Assembly (NCBI GenBank): GCA_026260175.1
Contig: JAKCWW010002809.1
Coordinates: forward strand, 1 to 53,337
Direction: 5' to 3'
Length of the DNA stretch: 53,337 nucleotides
Origin: Reticulitermes lucifugus
Lineage: Eukaryota; Arthropoda; Insecta; Blattodea; Rhinotermitidae
In this document: positions 26,701 through 35,600 of the stretch, in pieces
Numbering within the stretch: the stretch's first letter is position 1
Layout of the letters: the number at the start of each line of letters is the position of its first letter
Position numbers and translations under genes: made by a program
The notes under the pieces: model-generated
What the model was told of the DNA's origin: nothing
Databases searched by the model: none
Seen by the model: only the letters and a program-made list of their open reading frames with translations

Positions 26701-29700
26701 ATCCTGCAGCGTGTTGTGTTTCAGGTAGTACTTCCCATTCTTCACAATCAAATTGGTTCGTGACTTCTTCTCATGAGTACTACTAGTGACCTGACACTGA
26801 ATTCCTCCTTTACGATCTTCCTCCACTATCATCCTGTTGCGTGATAACTGTTCTTGAATGAGAATCACCTGTATTGAAACAACAATGTCACGGTATTCTG
26901 TATATATGTAGACCCCACACAGAGTTGCTTAATTCAACACTGAATCAATATTCTTAAAAAATAACACAATAAACTCAACTATTTCTCACCCACAGTGTGA
27001 GGAAAGGATCCAAGAAGGAAGGAAGTTGTAATAATTTGACTGAATTCAACCTATCATGTTCCAATATTTTAACAGGAAAGCTTGCATCAATTTATTTAGC
27101 AAAAAAATAAAGTTTCCTGGTCTTTAATCACTACAGATTAAGAACAAACAGCAATAATACCAATTAACAAATGAGTTCTCAGTCCAGCACAGCATTTGAA
27201 AATCAATGCACTTAAACTATTCAAGAAATAAAGACTTAAATCCTCTGGTATGCAATGCCATGTCACTGTGTGAATAGTTTCTGACATTTTGAAGGAATGT
27301 AATGCCTTCATCTTCAGGGTCAAGAAGTTGATCACAATGCCTTTAGAATAACATCAGCAACTGCTTATCCAGTGGCACAGCATCACATCACACTTCAGCA
27401 ATGCCACTGTGACAAACTAAAATCTTATGTTCGATAAAGTTGCATTAAAAATGATGTATTCATTCATGCAATTGGGTATAACATTACTAAACAAATCTCA
27501 CCTTTTCTTGTCCTTTAACAATGAAGTAACCACCTGGATCATGTGGACACTCATTCATTTTTGCGAGTTCAAACTGAGATTTACCAGACAAAACACAATT
27601 GGAACTTCGTAACATTATAGGCATTCTGTAGAACAGATAATATACTAATATAATGCACACTTTTAATTTATTAGTAAATTTACTCATAGTTACAGAAGAC
27701 TCAGGAGTGCATAATTTATTGTACTGGCTTAAGAGAACAGCATATTTCAGTTCACCTTAAAATACACAGATCAAGTTATTTAACAGTTTTGAAACATGGC
27801 CTAATACAGAAAACTGTTTGGTACAGCAAATAAATACTACAAATTTCCAAAATCAGAAAATTTTTCTTGATTCGAAACAATTTTATGTTCTTAGGCAGTA
27901 AATGCTGAAAATAAACAGCCATAACTGAAATTCTGGACACTGTCCACCACCTCAGCAAAAACCCCACAACATTTCAGAGTCTGGATCTACTTTTGTCCTC
28001 AGGTGGATTGTGGAAAGCAGAGAACCTACTCTGGTGCACCTGTTACAAAGAGCTGGTCTCAATCCCCGGAGGGAATGTACAATGTTCAAAAAATCATGAC
28101 TGCAACCACATAACATTGTCAAAATCTTCTAAAGTTACGATTTGAAATAAAGTTTCTTCTTTTGTCCATCCACGTTCACATTCCATGCTACACGTGTAGC
28201 ATGAAATGTGTAGCACTGTTTGTACGTTGAAGATCCAAGTCTTTTGGGATGTAATGCTGCGTCATTGGGCCAGTAGTTCCTGAAGTTTTGAAGGATTGTG
28301 GTGCCTTCAAAACAACAGGAACTACTTGCCCAACAACACAGCATCACATCCCAGAACACCCAAATCTTCAGCAACATCACTATAAGAACATAAAACCTTG
28401 AACTATTTCTATATTATCTAAACAGCAAACAGAATATTCTCTGTACTTAGACTTATGCATTTTTGATGAAACAATAAATTGAATAGGCTACACAAAATCT
28501 GTAACCAGACACTGTAGCATAAATGCTACCTATAAAACACTGAACAAAATAGTGTTTTAAATGAAATTAGTTCCAAAATATAGGAACAAGATTTTTAACT
28601 CTGTTCCAAATATTTTATGTAAATTACTCCCACCTGCCAATCAGGAGATTATTCCTCACAACTCGTTGGTTTCCACGTGTGTACTCAATATCTACTGTGA
28701 TAGGAGCTGAGTACGTCAAGTCACGAAGCCTACATTCATGTGGAGTTGTAGGCTTAGAAATATTATATGCTTCTTCAACATCTGGTGTTCCTACACTGAC
28801 ATTCAGATACCTGAAATAAAATTACAGTGACTCACACAATGAAATTTGATATTCCCAAAAAAACATACAAATAGTGATTTTTTTTAACAATCTCAAGGAA
28901 TGTGCTGTCTCCACCTTCGGAAGGCAGTATGTTCATTCGTAACATCTCTACCCATCTACAGAAGTATGTAACACCATAACACGAACACAATTTTCAGAGT
29001 CACCAGTGCTGTAAAAACCGCAGATCTCACAGTCTTAGCTTGGAATTATGAACTACACTACAGGCAAGGGTCTGGCAAAAACAGTTCACCCTAAAAATAA
29101 GAAGACTTCATGTAACTCACTCCAGCAGAACGCAAAAAAAACAATTACATGCCCTCAATATGCTACTAAAATAATGCAAAAAATACCATAAAGAGTAATA
29201 AATAAGAAGAAAGTACACACAGGTGCAAAGTATCCTCTATCCATCTACTGAAAATATGCAATTCTTTGCAGATTGGGAGTTCTAAGATTGTAATTTTTCT
29301 TAATCTCTGAAAACCAACAAAATCATACTTCTCAAAAATTCATATCCAGAGAAACCAAATTCTTTCAGCAGGAACACTTTTACAGAAGTCACCCAATATG
29401 GTTAGTGTAGTACAATCAAGAATGTAACAGCTTGGGCATGTAGCTGAGATAGGACACACAAGTCACATACAGTGGAATCTTCCACAACTACAAGATAGGC
29501 AACGTATGTATAATGTAACATGGTGGCATGTTCGCATAACCACTGTTGCCATGAAAACACAACAAGTTCCATTTGTACTGTGCTACATATGGTGTTGTCA
29601 ACAATACAAAAATTGAGTGTTGCCAAGGAAACAAAACAGTGGGTTGAGTTTGCATTGTTGTCCAGCTACAAAATATCATGTCCTGCTGTTAAGAGTATAA

Positions 29701-32188
29701 ATGTAATTAGGTTTTCAAGTAGAGTGCCCGACATTTTTGTCCGATTTCAACAATATCCAGAACTTTTCCACAGATTTTCATAAAAGTCTCAAGTATCAAA
29801 TTTGACACAAGTTGGTCCATTGGGAACACAGATGATATATGCAAAGAGACAGATGCACAGCATTATTAAGTGCTTTTCACAACTTGTTTAAACGTGCCTA
29901 AAAAGTTACGTTTTCACTCAGAATGCAGAGATACTGAATTAATGAATAAAACTGTTACCTAAAGCATGCATCAGTGTGACAAAATTAACTGAGAACAAGA
30001 GGCCAATGAGGCTAATCTGAACTTCACTCAGTTGGAAATCCAAATTTAAGCAGTAGTGGAGCATGAAAAATATAATGATACTCATGTCTGTTACTGTGTG
30101 TGTGTGTGTGTGTGGATTATGCCAGAAGTTCTGTACGGCATGTGCTTTCACATTTTTTGTTCTACCATTAAGTTAAACACCAGTACTAATAATTTATTCC
30201 TTAAATGCAATGTGTAACATCTTATATCTTATATCTTGTACTCAGCAAATTTGTATAATTAAATGTATATAGTGCCATCACTTACTTCACATAAAATAGA
30301 GGATCAGCATCACTGGTAACTTTTTCGTTGGCTCTAACAATCTTCTTGATTTCAACATTGATGAGGTAGTTGAAAGAATCTATATGTTGCTTCACTAAGC
30401 CTTTTACTTTCAGAAATTCTGAAACCAATTTCCACTTCTCCTGTAAACATTATACAACTTTTGAAACAATGGAGTGCACACTGGTTACAAGAAGGGCATT
30501 TTCACCACTGCTTTAGAATGTGCCACTAACAGGGTTCAGGAACAAGGAAGAACTGAAGTGGAATGAGCCACATCAATTTCTGTTCTAAGGTGATTAAGTT
30601 AATGCACTGGGATAAACCATAAATACCACAGAAAAACATGGAAGATTAATTAATAACAAGGCTGGTATAGATACAGATGTAGAGAAAACTCATGTCCCAG
30701 TGTGGTGAAGTTAGAAGCATGTGTAACAGCAATGGATAAAAGATGCATTCACAAAGAGATTATTAAGATATCCAATTTTATGAAAGCCTGCTATCAATCA
30801 ATCCAAAGTTTATTTTCCTCCCATGTTTTATTAAAATGCATAACAAATAAACTAACACCATGGTGCAGAGTCCCTCTCCAGAAGCTAACAGATTTCCAGT
30901 CAACAAATTCCCTATATTTTATAGCACCTGAAAGTTCATTACCATGCTCACAACTGCCCACCCACCAATCGTCCCTAACCGCAGCCAGACATATACAGTC
31001 CACATCCTTACATCCTATTTCTTTATGATTCATTTTAATAATATCTTCCCTTCAATGCTTAGATCTTCCAAGTGATTCCTTCCTTCAGGTTTTCCCATGA
31101 AGATCTGGAATGCATTTCTTTTTTCTCCCATGTGTGCTACATGCTACATCCATATCATCCTCCATGATTTGATCCTTATTACAGTTGATAAACTGTACAA
31201 ATCACGAAGTTCAATAACAATGTTCTCAAACCTCTTGTTATTTCCTCCCTCTCGGGTCTAAATAGTCTCTCTTCTGCACCCCGTTCTCGAATGTCCCCAA
31301 CAAACATAATACGAAAATAACAATCACCACAATTTTACATGCACTTCTGTATAGATGTGAACTTTTTCTCCCATATTAAAGTTAAAAAGAAAGACTGAGG
31401 TTTTCTCATAGCAGGGAGCTGAAGCAAAATGTATGGACAGGGAAATTAACAGCAGGATGGAGGAAACACATGTGAAGCTTAATCACCTTTACTCTTAATG
31501 AGATATTACTGAAATTATCATATCAAGGTACATGGTATGAGCAGGGCATGTAGAACACATGGTTCTACCACTGCCCTGGTTGAATGATGAGGTTATCCAA
31601 GTGGAATTTGTAATGGACAAAGTGACACTGGTGCAAACTTTTCGATGACATTGGTTCTCCCTTACAAATTATTCCACCAATGCTCCATACTCATTGATCA
31701 TCAGAGGCCGGTAGGTCTAAAACACGCCCATTTATGGGCACAGTACCACATGACTCTCACCCCACTCCAACAACCAACATGAGTTCACTAACAGGAGGGA
31801 GAATTCTTAATACATTTTGTGTTATTTAATGACGTGAGTTAGTGAGATTACATAATGTTGGTGATAGCTAAGTGACTGTATATGGAGCACTTGGTGGAAA
31901 GATACTGACAGAGCAATGAGAAGAACTCTAAGAAAAACCTGTCCCAGTGCCACATTCGAACCCGGACCTCTGTATTGAGCAACCGGTGACTACCCGCCTG
32001 AGCCAGGGCAGGGAGAAACTGCTTAGCTAAGCCACATCCAGCATCTCAAGATGAAACCGGTTCCACAGTTTCTAAAATGTGTGGTCAATATACGGGAAAC
32101 TAACCTCAATTGGCTTTATAGGATCACCCACTTTCTTCGGATCGCTATGCCAATCCCTAAATGTATTTTCGTTAATACATTCACCCAT
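11348..32188 (-). CDS. POLR3B: RNA polymerase III second-largest subunit RPC2, complete, 22 coding exons
   Basis: This is the second-largest catalytic subunit of nuclear RNA polymerase III, which transcribes tRNA, 5S and other small RNAs. Coding exons in gene order: 32188-32105, 30440-30286, 28810-28634, 27625-27502, 26868-26701, 26324-26167, 25485-25374, 24258-24073, 23363-23250, 22588-22388, 21961-21799, 20554-20401, 19321-19221, 18613-18410, 17741-17532, 16789-16608, 15353-15113, 14155-13991, 12905-12775, 12570-12407, 11722-11633, 11477-11348. All introns are GT-AG and phases join exactly. The sum is 3414 nt, or 1137 aa, close to the roughly 1133 aa I recall for human RPC2. Visible landmarks: [16 protein letters not shown] (about 478-493), [18 protein letters not shown] (684-701), GYDIEDA (754-760), [12 protein letters not shown] (898-909), [10 protein letters not shown] (1036-1045), and a C-terminal zinc ribbon with cysteines 1084, 1087, 1096 and 1099. 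The start is the first Met after an in-frame TAA at 32198-32200. No disabling change is seen. Confidence 0.97.
11551..11620 (+). mobile_element. Truncated tRNA-like SINE head beside POLR3B exon 21
   Basis: gcagtggcacagtttgttga looks like an A-box region and ggtcatggggtttgat like a decayed B box, as in tRNA-derived SINE heads. It ends about 13 bp from the exon 21 donor. Confidence 0.45.
15113..17741 (-). CDS. POLR3B: POLR3B exons 15-17, catalytic core
   Basis: Exons at 17741-17532, 16789-16608 and 15353-15113 encode residues of about 701-912. They include [14 protein letters not shown], whose E-D pair sits near the active site in the family, and [12 protein letters not shown], which contains the two lysines conserved in all second-largest polymerase subunits. 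The two introns carry decayed LINE pieces, but the exons and splice sites are intact. Confidence 0.95.
15679..15698. repeat. (TA)n microsatellite in POLR3B intron 16
   Basis: A short TA tract in the intron between exons 16 and 17. The rest of that intron is AT-rich and, apart from the LINE relic at its far end, shows no recognised element. Confidence 0.85.
16160..16607 (+). mobile_element. Decayed LINE reverse-transcriptase C-terminal relic in POLR3B intron 16
   Basis: Across shifting frames the text resembles the post-RT region of insect LINEs: a block like [24 protein letters not shown], then [18 protein letters not shown]. Stops and frameshifts are many. It lies antisense to POLR3B and runs up to the exon 16 donor. 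Confidence 0.45.
17020..17425 (-). mobile_element. LINE tail (family N) in POLR3B intron 15
   Basis: The minus strand reads [27 protein letters not shown] and then a remnant of the ALVN..NLRVP ending. This is the C-terminal end of a widespread arthropod endonuclease/reverse-transcriptase ORF. It is diverged, with stops, and 5'-truncated. Confidence 0.75.
18933..19037. repeat. Foldback (MITE-like) repeat in POLR3B intron 13
   Basis: Two 40-bp arms, 18933-18972 and 18998-19037, are inverted copies at about 85% identity by eye, around a 25-bp spacer. Each arm carries TGAGGAAACA and its complement. Confidence 0.8.
19975..20262 (-). mobile_element. SINE family A copy in POLR3B intron 12
   Basis: It matches the copy at 6012-6292 in layout and words: tgctttacccccgggaaaga, then taggagg...gggtgggccc, then the tRNA-like head on the right. 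It is more diverged and no clear flanking duplication is seen. Confidence 0.8.
21245..21425 (+). mobile_element. SINE family A copy, 5'-truncated, in POLR3B intron 11
   Basis: Plus-strand orientation of the same element: ggcccatccagcctcctatt, then tctagtgccaaggttaag, then gtggagctataactctactc. The tRNA-like head is missing. Confidence 0.75.
23500..23660. repeat. Possible interspersed-repeat tail in POLR3B intron 8
   Basis: The phrase aatttaatcaaaataatttg, followed by tttggagaaaaaacatacata, resembles the tails of common insect interspersed repeats. No body or ends are defined. Confidence 0.25.
23775..24055 (+). mobile_element. LINE C-terminal fragment (family E) antisense in POLR3B intron 8
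   Basis: The plus strand reads [20 protein letters not shown], then [10 protein letters not shown], a stop, then [20 protein letters not shown] and [10 protein letters not shown]. This is the C-terminal region of another arthropod endonuclease/reverse-transcriptase family, different from the ALVN..NLRVP one. It ends about 17 bp from the exon 8 donor (GT at 24071-24072). Confidence 0.75.
24480..24640 (-). mobile_element. LINE tail (family N) in POLR3B intron 7
   Basis: The minus strand reads the ending around NMLMNLRVP followed by a stop and the shared 3' UTR words (tgaggaattgtttgactagc; ttcaagaagaatgctgctcc). It is strongly truncated. Confidence 0.75.
27225..27415. mobile_element. Foldback MITE copy 2 in POLR3B intron 4
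   Basis: This is a diverged relative of the element at 28228-28370. Shared words include ttttgaagga-tgt--tgccttc in the centre and cacagcatcacatc in the right arm. An extra stretch of about 35 bp sits after the centre. Confidence 0.6.
27945..28085. repeat. Probable interspersed repeat in POLR3B intron 3
   Basis: ctggacactgtccaccacct through aatccccggagggaatg has the composition and phrasing of a repeat I associate with termite/cockroach sequence. This is from memory only, with no second copy in the window. Confidence 0.25.
28228..28370. mobile_element. Foldback MITE copy 1 in POLR3B intron 3
   Basis: Two 67-bp arms, 28228-28294 and 28304-28370, are inverted copies at roughly 80% identity around a 9-bp loop. 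It has no coding capacity. Confidence 0.8.
30095..30114. repeat. (TG)n microsatellite in POLR3B intron 2
   Basis: Short GT dinucleotide tract in the intron between exons 2 and 3. The remainder of the intron shows no recognised element. Confidence 0.9.
30840..31345 (-). mobile_element. LINE tail (family N) in POLR3B intron 1
   Basis: The minus strand shows the ending words (gaactttcaggtgctataaa; gggactctgcaccatgg) preceded by traces of the MRWAGHV...GKPEG...DNIKM region (catgggaaaacctgaaggaa; aatcatggaggatgatatgg). Frames are broken. At about 500 bp it is the longest family N copy here. Confidence 0.75.
31880..32060 (-). mobile_element. tRNA-derived SINE (family B) in POLR3B intron 1
   Basis: On the minus strand a B box (GGGTTCGAATG) and an A-box-like region (tggctcaggcgggtagtcac) are correctly ordered. 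The head lies near 32050, about 45 bp from the exon 1 donor. The body to the left may extend to about 31690. Confidence 0.65.
32105..32188 (-). CDS. POLR3B: POLR3B coding exon 1 (start exon)
   Basis: This exon encodes the first 28 residues and ends in phase 0 at GAG followed by the donor GTTAGT. The N-terminus is not similar to what I recall of vertebrate RPC2. The joint into exon 2 restores the conserved EEKWK...[13 protein letters not shown] stretch, which supports this exon. An in-frame TAA lies three codons upstream of the ATG, so there is no longer start within this exon. Confidence 0.9.
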
Positions 32189-32615
32189 GTTATTACCTTA
32201 CAGATACAAGTTACACATCAAACTTGAAACCTAAACCTTGTACACACGTTAACCAAGCTTTACACAAACCCCGCCGAAGTAACTCACACATCATTGCTGT
32301 ACGCATTGCTTCTGTTCTCTTCCTGGCACAGATTATCTAGTATTCATGGTACCCAGGGACACAGATTATCTGAGCGGTACACTAGACCGCACCACAGGAT
32401 GCAGAGACAATCCGTGATAGAAAAGTCGCATGGGTGATCTCCGTTATTCAAATAATCTGTGATAACGAATATGGTCCCACAGATTACTGATTACATGACA
32501 GTACGAGTGGAGTAAGTCGTTGTATGGTAGTTAGATTTCGGCGTTGAACTTAGGCATTATTTCGAAGGATATTTAGTGAAATAATAATTGTGCGTTTGCT
32601 TAACAGTCCCTATAA
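32189..32615. promoter_or_regulatory. Shared divergent promoter region of POLR3B and VTA1
   Basis: The 427 bp between the two ATGs must hold both 5' UTRs and both core promoters. CACAGATTA occurs at 32327-32335, 32360-32368, 32453-32461 (reverse) and 32478-32486. The first two copies extend to the identical CACAGATTATCT and are 33 bp apart. The region also has more CpG than the surrounding introns. No convincing TATA box is placed for either gene: TATAAA at 32611-32616 overlaps the VTA1 start codon and so cannot serve it. Factor identity is unknown. Confidence 0.6.
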
Positions 32616-35600
32616 ATGTCCGTTCAATTGCCATCATGTCCAGCGACACTAAAAGCTATCCAGCATTACCTAAACACGGCAGCTGAACATGATCAGCGAG
32701 ATCCAGTTGTCAGCTACTGGTGTAAGTATTTTATCGAAAGCGTTGTTAGTGATGATGATGGTGTTAAGATGAGCTGTATTTGCAGTGATGAACAAATTTG
32801 TTTATTCATCGATGTGATCATTTCGCGTTCAATTGTATAGGTTGTAAGTTATGGTTCTCAGATAATACATCCGATGGTACATGTAATCAGTTCTGATAAA
32901 CAAAAATATCAAAGTAACTTCACGGAGCAGAGGCCTTTTTGAGAAGCTGGTAGTCGCACAGTCAAGAAATTCACCACTTTAGAACATGAAACTTCATTAC
33001 CATGTTTGAAGAGCCTGCCGTTTGACCCGTCTCGGTCAAGGTGGAATCAAGTTTACACCTTCACAACCTGTTCCTTAATATCCATTTTAGTATTATCCTC
33101 GTATATTTGCCTTATCTCCCAAATGGTCTCCTTCAGGTTTAAAATTTTATCCCACCAAATTGTGCCAGGTGTGTTATTTCGGTAACATGAGGATAAGAGG
33201 TTCATTAGGAACAGAGATAGTAGTATTACCATGACATAGTCATGTGTTTATTATTAGTTCTGAATGTATGAACATGATGAAATTGTTCATACTGTTTCTA
33301 GTGATTTATTCTGTTTCTTTAATGTTTCATGACCATCCTCAGATTTCTTACAATGGGTACCGAGTCCCTTTCCCAGGAGTAAATCGGCTGGGAGGTGGCG
33401 TTGACCACCCACCCCCATCTAATGCCAAGATTAAAGAAAGAGTAGAGCTATATCTCTGCATCCCCTTTGGGCCTTTATTGCCTGTTCTAGGGTGAACTTT
33501 TGTACCTTTAGCTCAAACTTTTTGGAGTCGACCACTTCTTTCATGGCAATACTGAATGAGAAGGGATTTCATTTTATTTTATTTTAAACACCTTCCACTT
33601 GAATATCCATAACTCACTCCTTCTTGAGAAGCTAACAGGTCCTCAGCTAGTCAAGAAATTCCCCACATTTTATGGAACCCGAAGGTTCATTACCGCATTC
33701 ACAAGAGCCCGCCACCAGTCCCTACCCTGAGCCTTGAATATCCATATGCATTGAAATTTATCTCCACACTTCTTGTTTTCTGTTATGATTATTGTCTTTT
33801 AAAATAGTGTTCTATAAACATTCTCACAACTTGCATGGCCAGTTTAAATGTAAAAGTTCTTTAGACCACTCAGTGTCCATGTGTTATATGAAGATGTGAA
33901 TGAATAATTAAATTAATTATTTTTGTGACTTAAGATTAAAACTGCATGAAACATAGCAGAAAATATTAATATTTGTCTCAAGGTTTATGGCAGGGACTGT
34001 GTAACTACAAACAAGCTGGCCATTGCTCTGTGACTTCCAGTAACAACATTACTACCTGACATAGGAAATAGTCACCATCTTAATCTGGACAGATTTTACT
34101 GTACATAAGTTGAAGTCATTACTTTTGTCACAGCACAGATCTTTGGATTATGTAGAGTATCATGCATCAGTCTTCATAGTGAGTTGTGTGTTCCCTCTGT
34201 GAACTGTTGCCCTCATCATGTCATGGGTCTTAGTGAGACTACTCCTACCTCAGAAATCATTTTTTTCATCTCACCAGGCAGGTACAAGCCAGAATGGTCA
34301 ATGAGACTTGAGGGAGTTTGCTACTGACAAAATCAGATGAGAAAGAATTATCTGTGGTGATGAATATTTCTACTTGTTGTAGGTCGCCTGTACGCTCTTC
34401 AGGCAGGACTCAAGATTGATCGGAAGTCAGATGATGCAAAGGCTCTTTTAACAAGTCTTATGGATTGGTTGGAAACACAGAAGAAGGCATTGGCAGACAA
34501 TGAAGCCATAACACATGAAGTTGCAGCCCAAGCTCATTTAGAAAATTATGCCTTAAAACTTTTCGTATATGCTGATAGCCAAGACAGAGCTGGAAGTTTT
34601 GGAAAGTAAGTATTATTTCCTTCTGCACCCTGGTAGAAGTGTAAGTGCAGACATATTGCTGTTCTATTCATTGTTTCATCAAGTTCTTTATTGTTGTTGC
34701 TTTAGTTTGTTGAATGTGCCTTTGGTGTTGTAGATCTGGCAACAACAGGGAATCAGCCCAAGCTTCATTTGCTGTGGCTTCAGCTATACATGCCACCTCC
34801 TACCCATTTCATTCTCCTAGTTTTGATCACCCAAATAATTATAAGGGTAATGACACTATGCTTATATTAACCATTCAGTGTCTGTTTTGGCTAGCCATTA
34901 ACCCTATATTTGACTACTTAAATATTCCTTTAGCTTATCTCTTTTTGGCTGTTGATGGAGTCATGATGTGATGTTGGACAGTTACTGTGACCACAAACTT
35001 ACTAATTCAGAAAAATGTGACATTCATCATAAACCTAACAAAACAGTTGAGTCTCCAACATTTCGAATCTTGAACAGGGAATAGTCAGATAGCTGTTTGT
35101 AACTTCATTGCTTAGCAAATTAGGTAATGCTCAGTTGCTGATCAGTATATTTGTTCTTCAGTTAAGCATTAAGTTCTTGTCATAAGTAAAGGTATTCTCT
35201 GCCTGAGCACCAGTATGAAGGTAAAACTCCACTAATTTTTGTCTTTGGTAGTAGATGAAGGTGAATGATTACTTTTGGGATCAGGCTGCATTATCCCCGA
35301 GGAAAGGCCTCAGATACCCTTTTGATGGGAGAGTGGGTGAACCTCAGAGCCATTCTGGGTATGGCAAAGAAGAGAAAAATCCTGTCTGTGCTGAGTATTG
35401 GACTGTAGTCTTGCAGTTCACAGGCAGTTGTTTATTGGCTGGGCAGTCCTAGCCCATGTGTATAATGGGGTTGCTTTATTGTTCCATACAGGAAGGAAGG
35501 CTTTCAGTGTAATGCCATTTGGGGTCATTTATAGAAAAGGACACTTCCACAGGTAACAGCTGCAGATAAGAGCTGCTTGTGCATCTGTTTGTACTGATAT

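Noticed and set aside
31940..32050. tRNA gene on the minus strand
   Set aside because: Good B box, but poor acceptor pairing and an attached repeat-like body. Treated as a SINE.
32611..32616. TATA box for VTA1
   Set aside because: TATAAA overlaps the ATG itself, so it cannot position a start site upstream of the coding region.
33244..33495. 83-codon plus-strand open frame in VTA1 intron 1
   Set aside because: Most of it is the SINE family A body read through. No splice support.
34714..34971. 85-codon open frame in VTA1 intron 2
   Set aside because: It lies within an intron bounded by good splice sites, has no domain, and is not needed for the VTA1 reading frame.
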